A stretch of DNA of 12,597 nucleotides from an uncultured Christensenellaceae bacterium (GCA_910588685.1 CAJUPX010000031.1:1-12597), one strand, 5' to 3'; counted from the first letter of the stretch, positions 1-6,569 are shown. Numbers and translations: made by a program. Notes: generated by a model not told the origin, from the sequence alone.

Positions 1-66
1 GACGGGTTGTGGAACGACGATCTCAAAGCCAATAAAATAGGCAGCTTTGAACGCACTTCCGCTTAA
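1..66 (+). CDS. C-terminal end of an unidentified protein (partial)
   Basis: An open frame runs from the first base to a TAA at 64-66 and encodes the last 21 residues of a protein, ending ERTSA. The fragment is too short to recognise. It is taken as real because it is immediately followed by a strong plus-strand terminator at 89-122, which fits the end of a transcription unit. Its start and function lie outside the window. Confidence 0.6.
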   Translation, partial: DGLWNDDLKANKIGSFERTSA

Positions 67-88
67 CGGTGGAAATAAACACATATTT

Positions 89-122
89 AAAAGCTCCCGG
101 ACAATTGTCCGGGAGCTTTTTT
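89..122 (+). terminator. Intrinsic terminator, perfect palindrome
   Basis: A perfect inverted repeat occupies 89-120 with centre between 104 and 105 (arms AAAAGCTCCCGGACAA and its complement), followed by a run of T to 122. It ends the plus-strand gene that stops at 66. The A-run on the left arm becomes a T-run on the minus strand, so it may also stop transcription from the phosphofructokinase gene arriving from the right. Confidence 0.88.
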
Positions 123-220
123 GCCATCGTTTGAAATTGCAACTTTAAAAAATTTAGTTTTTTAATTCCATATTGGAAGCGCGCTTTATTACAATGCTTT
201 TAGTTTTTGAACGTTAAATT

Positions 221-1459
221 TTATTTTATATCGGAAAGCGCGTCCAAACGGATATGGCGGGGCAGACCGTTGACCCACAGCGGAGTTATCTCCGCCTGTA
301 TAAGCGGTTTGATATAGTGCACAAGAGCCGGCATAACGTTGGTGCCGTCGGCGTTAATCCATTCGCGCGGGACTTTCTTTTCCACGTTGGCAATAAGGTG
401 CACGTCAGCGGTTTCGGTAACACATATATACGGGTAGTCCGAAACCCGCTTTAAGGTTACCACCATTCCGCTGCAGCCCTCGAACGCGGCTTTTACCGCC
501 GCTCCGCCGCAGTTAAATGCCTCCGTCATATCGATGCGCGACTGTATATGCGCGGCGCAACGCTGCAAGGACGACAGCTCTATCGCACGCGTTTTAACGC
601 CGTACTTTTCCGCGATTTTACCCGCAAGAAAACGAGCCGTGCCCGCAAGCTGTTTGTGACCGAACTCGTCCACGTAGTCCACGTGCTCGGAAAGCTCGCA
701 CACGTACCGTCCGTCGGCTACTTTTACCCCTTCGGAAACAGCTATAACCAGCGAGCGGTTTTCCTGTAAAAACTTTCCGACGTCCTTTGTAAATTTTTCT
801 ATATCGAACGTAACTTCGGGAAGATATACAAGGTCAACGCCCTCGCAGTCCTCGCTCTTTGCAAGCGCGGTTGCTGCGGTCAGCCAGCCCGCGTTTCTGC
901 CCATTACCTCAACCACCGACACCACGGGGTAATCGTATACCAGACCGTCGCGTATAATCTCCTTGGCAGTAGCCGCTATGTACTTAGCCGCGCTGCCGTA
1001 GCCCGGCGTGTGGTCGGTTATCGCAAGGTCGTTGTCTATTGTTTTGGGCACGCCCATAAATTTAATAGGGCTGTTTATCTTTTTGGCGTAATCGGACAGA
1101 CGCATTATCGTGTCCATAGAATCATTGCCGCCTATGTAGAAAAACGCGACAATTTCTAACTCTTTGAGTATTTCAAAAATTTTATCATACGTTTTCTCGT
1201 TGCCGTCAATGTCGGGAAGCTTATAGCGGCAGGAGCCTAAAAACGACGAAGGCGTTCTCTTTAAAAGGTCCATATCGAGGTCGTTTTTAATGCGGGAAGT
1301 CAAATCGACTATATTTCTGTCGAGAAGTCCTTTTATGCCGTGCACCATTCCGTACACCTTGTCCGCGCCCCTGTCCTTAGCCGTTTTAAAAACGCCTAAA
1401 AGACTTGAATTTATAACCGCGGTAGGTCCGCCCGACTGCCCGACTATTACGTTTTTCAT
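221..1459 (-). CDS. pfp: 6-phosphofructokinase, probably pyrophosphate-dependent
   Basis: This 412-residue protein belongs to the phosphofructokinase family, which phosphorylates fructose 6-phosphate to fructose 1,6-bisphosphate in glycolysis. Visible motifs are the N-terminal GQSGGPTAVIN phosphate loop (7-17), GGNDS (110-114), the catalytic PKTIDND (138-144) and MGRNAGW (186-192). In the family, Asp in the fourth GGxDS position and Lys in PKTIDND mark PPi-using enzymes; ATP enzymes carry GGDGS and PGTIDND. PPi as phosphoryl donor is therefore inferred. The Asn in place of Asp at GGNDS is a subgroup variant. The frame is open further upstream to 1597, but ATG at 1459 is chosen because GGAGGGG lies just before it and a consensus promoter lies inside the longer frame. 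It is a single-gene unit. Confidence 0.9.
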   Translation of the reverse strand: MKNVIVGQSGGPTAVINSSLLGVFKTAKDRGADKVYGMVHGIKGLLDRNIVDLTSRIKNDLDMDLLKRTPSSFLGSCRYKLPDIDGNEKTYDKIFEILKELEIVAFFYIGGNDSMDTIMRLSDYAKKINSPIKFMGVPKTIDNDLAITDHTPGYGSAAKYIAATAKEIIRDGLVYDYPVVSVVEVMGRNAGWLTAATALAKSEDCEGVDLVYLPEVTFDIEKFTKDVGKFLQENRSLVIAVSEGVKVADGRYVCELSEHVDYVDEFGHKQLAGTARFLAGKIAEKYGVKTRAIELSSLQRCAAHIQSRIDMTEAFNCGGAAVKAAFEGCSGMVVTLKRVSDYPYICVTETADVHLIANVEKKVPREWINADGTNVMPALVHYIKPLIQAEITPLWVNGLPRHIRLDALSDIK

Positions 1460-1513
1460 TAAATTTTCCCCTCCGAAAAATAAAAATTGAAAGAACTGCC
1501 TCCTTACCTCTCG

Positions 1514-1542
1514 ATTATAATTCAAATTTTTAAAAAAATCAA
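1514..1542 (-). promoter_or_regulatory. Promoter of the phosphofructokinase gene
   Basis: On the minus strand TTGATT (1537-1542) and TATAAT (1514-1519) are separated by 17 bp. Transcription should start near 1507 and leave a leader of about 48 nt. The leader also carries an orphan AAGGAGG (1499-1505) far from the start codon. Confidence 0.8.
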
Positions 1543-1601
1543 CAATAACGTGTAATAATTTTTCTGGTTTATGTAAAATTTTTACTAAATTTTGCAAAAA
1601 T

Positions 1602-1630
1602 AAAAAACTCCCGGCACAAAACCGGGAATT
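1602..1630 (-). terminator. Intrinsic terminator after the four-helix membrane protein gene
   Basis: Read on the minus strand, a 9-bp stem (AATTCCCGG against CCGGGAGTT, one G-T pair) with a 7-nt loop is followed by TTTTTTATTTTT. It lies 15 bp beyond the stop of the 1646-2158 gene. Confidence 0.82.
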
Positions 1631-1645
1631 TTCTATTTACAGTTA

Positions 1646-2158
1646 TTATTTTTTAAGAAATATAGGAGTTATAACCGCAACGCCCGCAAGTATAGAAAGT
1701 ATACCGCCGATTATTGCGCCTATGCCGAGGTTGTATACAGCGCTGACAGCTTCTTTTGCCGCCTTAATTGCCAAATCCTTCAAATTGCCGCTGAGGTCGC
1801 CGACGTCAACAGCATAAACGCTCATTGTGCAGAAATAAAGCACGCCGCCCGCAATAAAGCATATTGCAGCAACAAGACTTACGATTTTGCCGCCTTTACC
1901 GAGCAATGCAAGAACCGAGCAAACAACACCTGCCGCTATAAGCAGTACGCCGAGGAACAGAGGGAACGAAAACGCTAATTTTCTTTCGGAATTACCAAAT
2001 ACGACCTTGTACAACGCAACGCCGTCTGCGCCGATTTTGTCCGCTTTGGAGTTTGGTGAAAACCCGGGAGCAATAAGCATAACAAGCGCAACCACACCGA
2101 GAACTATACTCAACAATACAAGTAATTTGCCTAAATTAGAACTTTTTTTCTTTGCCAT
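1646..2158 (-). CDS. Small four-helix membrane protein of unknown function
   Basis: The 170-residue product starts with a basic MAKKKSS tail. Four hydrophobic segments follow at roughly 9-30, 65-87, 92-113 and 143-166. A polar loop of about 35 residues lies between the first two. No catalytic or binding motif is visible and no family is recognised. The start is supported by AAGGAG about 8 nt upstream of the ATG. The gene has its own promoter and terminator, so it appears to be a single-gene unit. The protein is predicted to sit in the cytoplasmic membrane; its role is unknown. Confidence 0.8.
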   Translation of the reverse strand: MAKKKSSNLGKLLVLLSIVLGVVALVMLIAPGFSPNSKADKIGADGVALYKVVFGNSERKLAFSFPLFLGVLLIAAGVVCSVLALLGKGGKIVSLVAAICFIAGGVLYFCTMSVYAVDVGDLSGNLKDLAIKAAKEAVSAVYNLGIGAIIGGILSILAGVAVITPIFLKK

Positions 2159-2185
2159 TTTTTATTCTCCTTAATTTTGTTTTAC

Positions 2186-2198
2186 CGTATAATATACG
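2186..2198. promoter_or_regulatory. Small palindrome in the leader of the membrane protein gene
   Basis: CGTAT-AAT-ATACG is a perfect 5+3+5 palindrome between the predicted transcription start and the ribosome site of the 1646-2158 gene. It could be an operator, but AT-rich palindromes of this size also arise by chance. Confidence 0.3.
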
Positions 2199-2210
2199 AT
2201 AACTATACTT

Positions 2211-2239
2211 ATATTATCATAATCGGACAAAAATTTCAA
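2211..2239 (-). promoter_or_regulatory. Promoter of the four-helix membrane protein gene
   Basis: On the minus strand TTGAAA (2234-2239) and TAATAT (2211-2216) are spaced by 17 bp. It lies in the 116-bp gap between the stop of the transporter gene and the start of the membrane protein gene, so the two are probably transcribed separately, although no terminator is visible between them. Confidence 0.65.
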
Positions 2240-2274
2240 GAGGTGAAAGCCAAATTTTTACAAATTTAAACAAA

Positions 2275-3090
2275 TCAATTGTTTTCGTCTGATTTCTGCG
2301 CGGGCGGGTTTTCTTTTACTCTGTCTTTTTTAAGGTAGACCGCCCAATATGCAACGGCTATAAGCGCTCCGCCTATAATATTGCCCAGCGTAACAGGTAT
2401 AAGGTTATTAAATACCGCGCCGAAAAATCCAAGTCCGTTCGAGGAAATGGCGTACTCTGCGGAAGTTAAAAATCCCGCCGTTAAATAGTACATATTAGCC
2501 ACGCTATGCTCAAAGCCGCAAACTACAAACGCGAATATGGGAAGATACACGGCAAGTATTTTGCCGCTTATGCTCTTGCTCGCCATAGATGCCCACACGG
2601 CAAGACAGACGAGGATATTGCACATTATACCGCGGAGCAGGCTGTCGAAAAAGCTTAACGAGCATTTTGTAGCGGCAATATTAACGCAAGCCTCTGCGGC
2701 GGAGCCGCCCATCACGTGCGAAAAAACAACCAGGAGAGCAATTAACACGCCGCCTATAAAATTACCGAGATACGAAACTCCCAGACACTTGAATAGAGGT
2801 TTGGGGGCTATATCTTTATTTATTGCGGGAGCAGTAAGCAAGCAGTTGCCTGTAAACAGCTCTGCACCGCATATCACTACAAGCATTAAACCAACAGGGA
2901 ACACAGCGCCCCTTATAAGCGCCGCCTGCGTTCCCGTCATTCCCGACGAGGCAACGGTAGACAGAACCGCGCCGACAGCAATATACGCGCCCGCAAGCAC
3001 TGCCAGAATAAGTATTTTATACCATTTTTGATTTATCTTACCCTGCGCTACGGCAACGTAGTTTTGGGCTATTTCCTTTGGTGAAAACAT
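2275..3090 (-). CDS. Formate/nitrite transporter (FNT) family channel
   Basis: The 271-residue protein has six hydrophobic segments and the FNT hallmarks. These are AELFTGN (76-82), a YLGNFIGG loop (107-114), RGIMCNILVC (153-162), CGFEHSVANM with the conserved central-pore histidine H195 (191-200), and LGNIIGG (235-241). FNT proteins form membrane pentamers that pass formate, nitrite or hydrosulfide. Which anion moves here cannot be read from the sequence, though formate export would suit a fermenting anaerobe. A polar C-terminal tail follows the last helix. GAGGT precedes the ATG by about 8 nt. No partner enzyme gene, such as pyruvate formate-lyase or nitrite reductase, is adjacent. Confidence 0.88.
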   Translation of the reverse strand: MFSPKEIAQNYVAVAQGKINQKWYKILILAVLAGAYIAVGAVLSTVASSGMTGTQAALIRGAVFPVGLMLVVICGAELFTGNCLLTAPAINKDIAPKPLFKCLGVSYLGNFIGGVLIALLVVFSHVMGGSAAEACVNIAATKCSLSFFDSLLRGIMCNILVCLAVWASMASKSISGKILAVYLPIFAFVVCGFEHSVANMYYLTAGFLTSAEYAISSNGLGFFGAVFNNLIPVTLGNIIGGALIAVAYWAVYLKKDRVKENPPAQKSDENN

Positions 3091-3123
3091 ACGCCATACC
3101 TCTATCGGAATTTTGTTTAATTA

Positions 3124-3153
3124 ATTTTATCATAACGCGCGGCTATTTGTCAA
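3124..3153 (-). promoter_or_regulatory. Promoter of the FNT channel gene
   Basis: On the minus strand a perfect TTGACA (3148-3153) is followed after 18 bp by TAAAAT (3124-3129), which places the start of transcription about 30 nt upstream of the ATG. Confidence 0.75.
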
Positions 3154-3223
3154 TCAACCGCGTTAAATGCAAACTCCCTTTTTCTGTTATTGTCACACTC
3201 GCGTCATTCCCGCCACGTTGTAA

Positions 3224-3365
3224 AAAACGCGTAGATACGAGCAAGACAAGGAGCGCGAGCATTGACCGAAAGGAGTGTACAATGAAGTACACGACTGAGG
3301 CAAGCGCAGCGCGTCGTACCGAAGGCGTTAGCCTTACAATGTTATGCGACGTATCTACGCGTTTT
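3224..3365. repeat. 142-bp element with 16-bp terminal inverted repeats (MITE-like)
   Basis: The ends are exact inverted copies: AAAACGCGTAGATACG (3224-3239) and CGTATCTACGCGTTTT (3350-3365). Inside are two further perfect small hairpins, GTGTAC-AATGAA-GTACAC near the centre and AAGGC-GTTA-GCCTT in the right half. The interior is more GC-rich than its flanks, and its codons do not resemble the neighbouring genes. Short frames on both strands cross it but have no ribosome site. It lies between the divided rpsI terminator and the FNT promoter. The layout fits a miniature inverted-repeat element or a dispersed structured repeat. No target-site duplication is obvious and copy number cannot be judged from one window. 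Confidence 0.65.
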
Positions 3366-3372
3366 GCGTGAG

Positions 3373-3400
3373 CAAAAAATAAAGGCACCAAAAGGTGCCT
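3373..3400 (-). terminator. Intrinsic terminator of the rplM-rpsI operon
   Basis: The stem AGGCACC (3383-3389) and GGTGCCT (3394-3400) has an AAAA loop on the plus strand. Read on the minus strand it is followed by TTATTTTTT. It lies 13 bp past the rpsI stop. A T-run on the other side (3404-3411) may let it act in both directions. Confidence 0.85.
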
Positions 3401-3413
3401 CGTATTTTTTTGA

Positions 3414-3827
3414 TTATCTCTTTGAGAACTGGGGAGCACGGCGTGCTTTCTTCAAGCCGTACTTCTTTCTTTCCTTTACTCTCGGGTCGCGGGTTAAGAA
3501 ACCTGCTTTTTTAAGCTCGGAACGGCAACCGTCCTCAGCCTGTAAAAGCGCGCGCGCAATACCAAGACGAATTGCGCCTGCCTGACCGGTATAGCCGCCG
3601 CCGTATACGTTAACTATAACGTCGTACTTAGCCTCTACGCCCAAAAGCGTTAAAGGCTGCTTAACGTCGTAACGAATCCAGGACTGGGGGAAATACTCCT
3701 CAAAAGCTCTTTCGTTTATTTCAATGGTGCCCGTGCCGGACGGAATAAGGCGAACGCGCGCGATAGCCTTTTTTCTTCTGCCCGTTCCCCAAAATTGAAG
3801 CTTTTTCTTTAAATTAGCCTTAGCCAT
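3414..3827 (-). CDS. rpsI: 30S ribosomal protein S9
   Basis: The 137-residue protein is recognisable as S9 from FWGTGRRKKAIARVRL near the N-terminus, VYGGGYTGQAGAIRLGIARAL in the middle, LTRDPRVKERKKYG, and the basic tail ending APQFSKR. In this family the tail reaches towards the P-site tRNA in the small subunit. It is slightly longer than the usual 130 residues because of a basic N-terminal extension. The start is supported by GAGAGGT upstream of the ATG. It follows rplM by 20 bp, the standard L13-S9 pairing, and ends the operon. Confidence 0.98.
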   Translation of the reverse strand: MAKANLKKKLQFWGTGRRKKAIARVRLIPSGTGTIEINERAFEEYFPQSWIRYDVKQPLTLLGVEAKYDVIVNVYGGGYTGQAGAIRLGIARALLQAEDGCRSELKKAGFLTRDPRVKERKKYGLKKARRAPQFSKR

Positions 3828-3847
3828 AAATCAATCTACCTCTCACC

Positions 3848-4279
3848 TTAAAATAATTTGAGTTCTTCGGGTTTTTGCGCAGCGTGATTGTGCTCTCCGC
3901 CCTTGTATACTCTGAGCTTCTTAATCATATCTCTTCCGAGCGAATTTTTGGGAAGCATTCCTCTTACCGCCTCGTAAACGGCGAGATCGCTCTTTTCAGC
4001 AATCATTTTTTTGTAGGATACTTCTTTTAATCCGCCGATATAACCGGTGTGATATCTGTAAAACTTATCGTCGAGCTTTTTACCCGTAAGTACCACCTTG
4101 TCCGAATTAAGGATTATTACGAAATCTCCCGTGTCAACATTGGGCGTAAACGTGGGTTTATTTTTGCCGCGAAGAATAGCCGCAACCTTAGACGCAAGTC
4201 TGCCCAAGGGAACGCCCGCCGCGTCTACGACGTACCACTTTCTCTCAACCGTTTCCGCCTTAGCCATATAGGTTTTCAT
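3848..4279 (-). CDS. rplM: 50S ribosomal protein L13
   Basis: This 143-residue protein has the L13 signatures RKWYVVDAAGVPLGRLAS near the N-terminus, the central PNVDTGDFVIILNSDKV and KFYRYHTGYIGGLK, and GMLPKNSLGRDMIKKLRVYKG near the C-terminus. L13 is an early-assembling large-subunit protein, and in several bacteria it also regulates its own operon. AAAGGAG stands 6 nt before the ATG. A second methionine at residue 5 gives a possible shorter start, but the first is better placed for the ribosome site. rpsI follows 20 bp later from the same promoter. Confidence 0.98.
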   Translation of the reverse strand: MKTYMAKAETVERKWYVVDAAGVPLGRLASKVAAILRGKNKPTFTPNVDTGDFVIILNSDKVVLTGKKLDDKFYRYHTGYIGGLKEVSYKKMIAEKSDLAVYEAVRGMLPKNSLGRDMIKKLRVYKGGEHNHAAQKPEELKLF

Positions 4280-4361
4280 TTTCTGCTCCTTTTGAATTTA
4301 ACGCATAACCGCCGAATTTTCCGCCGCGGTTTTGCCCAATACTTTCTGCCTTTTCAAATGT
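4280..4361 (-). promoter_or_regulatory. Structured leader of rplM, candidate L13-type autoregulatory leader
   Basis: The predicted leader is about 80 nt. It contains the stem AACCGC/GCGGTT (arms at 4326-4331 and 4307-4312) with a 13-nt loop, then an unstructured stretch and AAAGGAG. Firmicutes often carry an L13 leader RNA in exactly this position. The assignment here rests on position and the presence of a hairpin, not on a consensus match. Confidence 0.4.
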
Positions 4362-4367
4362 AAACTT

Positions 4368-4396
4368 ATTTTATTATTTTATAAAATTTCTGTCAA
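4368..4396 (-). promoter_or_regulatory. Promoter of the rplM-rpsI operon
   Basis: On the minus strand TTGACA (4391-4396) and TAAAAT (4368-4373) are spaced by exactly 17 bp, near-consensus as expected for ribosomal protein genes. Confidence 0.85.
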
Positions 4397-4505
4397 GCCG
4401 TTTTGTGTTGCGTTTGCAAAGTTTTTAATAAATTTTAAATTATTTTTAAATTTGTCGAAAAATTGCCGTAAATTACCTTAGGCAAGCCGTAATAAGCTTG
4501 AACAA

Positions 4506-4615
4506 GTTTTAACGGGTAAATTTGCGCTAATACTTTGTCAAACCCCTTTATAATCCGTATTTGGATTGTCTGCGGGCTTTTCCTCGTATTATCTGCAAAT
4601 TTTCTCCGTTAAAAC
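4506..4615. repeat. 110-bp rod-like imperfect palindrome, possible structured RNA
   Basis: The outer arms GTTTTAACGG (4506-4515) and CCGTTAAAAC (4606-4615) are perfect complements. Moving inwards, AAATTTGC pairs with GCAAATTT, and TAATAC-type arms pair up to 4533 and 4586, with only small internal loops. Further in, AAA-C-CCC (4540-4546) pairs with GGG-C-TTT (4574-4580), and AATCC (4552-4556) pairs with GGATT (4563-4567) around a 6-nt loop. An outermost CTTAGG/CCTAAG pair (4477-4482 and 4625-4630) could enclose it. Either strand would fold as a long rod. No reading frame, clear promoter or T-run terminator accompanies it. It could be an RNA gene of 6S-like shape, a MITE, or a processing or recombination site. 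Confidence 0.6.
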
Positions 4616-4654
4616 TGCTTCGCACCTAAGTGTGCGCATTTTCAATTGATTTGT

Positions 4655-4705
4655 GTACGCGGCAACCGAGGCGTATACAGACATACGCCGAGCGGAGCCG
4701 CGTAC
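4655..4705. repeat. 51-bp stem-internal loop-stem palindrome downstream of alaS
   Basis: Perfect 9-bp arms GTACGCGGC (4655-4663) and GCCGCGTAC (4697-4705) enclose an asymmetric 6/7-nt internal loop, a perfect 7-bp stem GGCGTAT/ATACGCC (4670-4676 and 4683-4689) and a 6-nt loop. It lies just beyond the alaS terminator hairpin. The shape recalls REP-type palindromic units, but no second copy is seen in this window. Confidence 0.55.
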
Positions 4706-4708
4706 GAA

Positions 4709-4730
4709 AAGCGGCGAAAAGACGCCGCTT
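4709..4730 (-). terminator. Probable terminator of the cysS-alaS operon
   Basis: AAGCGGCG (4709-4716) and CGCCGCTT (4723-4730) form a perfect 8-bp stem with a 6-nt loop, 28 bp past the alaS stop. On the minus strand only a short TTTT follows, so the T-run is weak. Together with the adjacent palindrome at 4655-4705 it makes a double structure. Confidence 0.55.
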
Positions 4731-4757
4731 AGGTTGTTCTAATTTATTACAGCTTGC

Positions 4758-6560
4758 CTATTTTACTAATATTGCCTTAATTCTTTTAACGCCGGCGGAT
4801 ACATTTTCCTGTTTTGCTATTTTAAACACACCGAGTTCGCCCGTGCTCGCCGCGTGCGGTCCGCCGCAAATCTCCTTTGAAAATTCGCCTATCGAATAGG
4901 TTTTTACCTTTTCGCCGTACTTGCTCTCAAATAATCCGGTAAAGCCCTGCTCCCTCGCTTCGTCAAGCGTCATCTCTTTCATTTCAACAGGCACGTTAAG
5001 GCTGATCTGCTCGTTTATAAGCCTTTCCACCTCGGCAACCTCCTCGGGCGTGAGCTTACGCGAAAAATTAAAGTCGAACCTCAGCCTTTCCTCGGTTATA
5101 TTGCTGCCTTTCTGCATAATATCGGGCGAGCAAACCTTTTTGAGAGCGGCGTGAAGAAGGTGCGTTGCGGTGTGCAGCTTTGTTGTTTCCTCCTTGTGGT
5201 CGGCAAGACCGCAGGCAAACTTCTGCTCGCTTCCCGCGCGCGATTTAGCCTGGTGCTCCGCAAACGCCGCCTCGTATCCCTTAACGTCTACCGTCAGCCC
5301 CTTTTCGCGCGCCATCTCGCCCGTAATTTCCACGGGGAAGCCGTACGTATCGTATAAATGGAATGCCGTAACGCCGTCTATTATTCCGCCGGCGCTCAGC
5401 GCGCCCGCAACCTTTTCAAACTCTCTAATACCCTGTTGCAGGGTTTTGGAGAATTTGTTTTCTTCCTTTTCAAGCTCCTCGCAGACGCGCGCCGAGTTCT
5501 GCAAAAGCTCGGGATAAACGCCCTTGTACTTGTCTATTACCGTCTGCGCAACGTCTTTGAGCGCACCCTGAGGCAAGCCTATATTTCTTCCGTAACGCAC
5601 TGCACGGCGGATTATACGCCTTAATATATAGCCCTGGTCGGTGTTGGAGGGAGCAATGCCCTTTGTATCGCCTATCATAAAGGTAGCCGTTCTCACGTGA
5701 TCCAAAACCACGCGGAACGCCTTGGTTATATCCTCGCTCTGACCGTATTTTACGCCCGTCAGCGACTCGATTTTTTCTATCGCCTTTTCAAAAATATCCG
5801 TTTCGTAAACGCTGTTTTTGCCGTTCAGAATGCACAATGTGCGCTCCAAACCCATACCCGTATCAACGTTTCTCTGCTTTAAAGGCTCGTACGCGCCCTC
5901 CGCATTTTTGTTATACTGCATAAAAACGTCGTTCCATATTTCAAGGAACGTGCCCGCGGGCGCCTTTTCGAAGTCGTATCTGCCGAGCTTAGCAGCCGCG
6001 GCTTTGTTGCGGATTATGTGCATTTCCGTATCGGGTCCGCACGGTCCCGTAGCGCCCGCAGGTCCCCACCAGTTGCCCGATTTGGACAAAAAGTATATAT
6101 TTTGGGGCAAAATTCCGCACTTTTCCCAAAGCTTTGCGCTCTCCTCGTCCTTAGGACAGTCGTTATCGCCCGCAAAACAGGTTACGGCTATATCCTCTAC
6201 CGGTATGCCGAGGTATTTTTCGGACGTGAGAAACTCGAACGACCAGGGAATCATTTCGGCTTTGAAATAATCGCCGAGCGACCAGTTGCCGAGCATTTCA
6301 AAAAAAGTGCAGTGCGAGCTGTCGCCCACTTCGTCTATGTCGCCTGTGCGCACGCACTTCTGCACGTCGGTAAGCCTGTTGCCCGCGGGGTGTTTTTCAC
6401 CTAAAAGATAGGGCACGAGCGGGTGCATTCCCGCCGTGGTGAAAAGTACCGTGGGGTCGTTTTCGGGAATAAGCGACGCCGACGGAATTATTTTGTGTCC
6501 TTTACTTGCAAAAAAGTCGAGGTACATATTTCTCAGTGTTTCGGAAGTGAGTTTTTTCAT
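4758..6560 (-). CDS. alaS: Alanyl-tRNA synthetase, short form without the C-Ala domain
   Basis: This class II synthetase charges tRNA-Ala with alanine. The catalytic part has FTTAGMHPLVPYLLG, QKCVRTGDIDEVG, HCTFFEMLGNWSLGDYFK and GPAGATGPCGPDTEM, followed by the tRNA-recognition region. The editing domain is present, with HTATH (463-467) and CGGPH (565-569), the HxxxH and CxxxH zinc and hydrolysis motifs. The protein stops 31 residues later at 600. Usual bacterial AlaRS has about 870 and continues with a coiled-coil/DHHA1 (C-Ala) domain. The downstream 360 bp contain no such domain in any frame, so this is a genuine short form rather than a visible frameshift. Its ribosome site TAGGAG overlaps the cysS stop codon 9 bp away, so the two are translationally coupled. 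Confidence 0.93.
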   Translation of the reverse strand: MKKLTSETLRNMYLDFFASKGHKIIPSASLIPENDPTVLFTTAGMHPLVPYLLGEKHPAGNRLTDVQKCVRTGDIDEVGDSSHCTFFEMLGNWSLGDYFKAEMIPWSFEFLTSEKYLGIPVEDIAVTCFAGDNDCPKDEESAKLWEKCGILPQNIYFLSKSGNWWGPAGATGPCGPDTEMHIIRNKAAAAKLGRYDFEKAPAGTFLEIWNDVFMQYNKNAEGAYEPLKQRNVDTGMGLERTLCILNGKNSVYETDIFEKAIEKIESLTGVKYGQSEDITKAFRVVLDHVRTATFMIGDTKGIAPSNTDQGYILRRIIRRAVRYGRNIGLPQGALKDVAQTVIDKYKGVYPELLQNSARVCEELEKEENKFSKTLQQGIREFEKVAGALSAGGIIDGVTAFHLYDTYGFPVEITGEMAREKGLTVDVKGYEAAFAEHQAKSRAGSEQKFACGLADHKEETTKLHTATHLLHAALKKVCSPDIMQKGSNITEERLRFDFNFSRKLTPEEVAEVERLINEQISLNVPVEMKEMTLDEAREQGFTGLFESKYGEKVKTYSIGEFSKEICGGPHAASTGELGVFKIAKQENVSAGVKRIKAILVK

Positions 6561-6569
6561 AATCTACTC

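Noticed and set aside
1460..1597. Upstream extension of the phosphofructokinase frame to 458 residues
   Set aside because: The promoter at 1514-1542 and ribosome site at about 1465-1471 lie within it, and the family N-terminus begins at the ATG at 1459.
3143..3223. Possible extension of the inverted-repeat element to the left (sequence with GTCATTCCCGCC)
   Set aside because: No matching complement is found on the right side beyond 3365, so the element boundary is kept at the 16-bp terminal repeats.
3143..3439. 98-codon minus-strand frame, and 97- and 73-codon plus-strand frames, across 3078-3585
   Set aside because: They cover the inverted-repeat element, the rpsI terminator and part of rpsI, and none has a suitable ribosome site. 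They are consequences of the repeat, not genes.
4397..4757. Coding remnant of a lost AlaRS C-terminal domain
   Set aside because: None of the frames reads as a DHHA1 or coiled-coil segment, and the region is dominated by inverted repeats.
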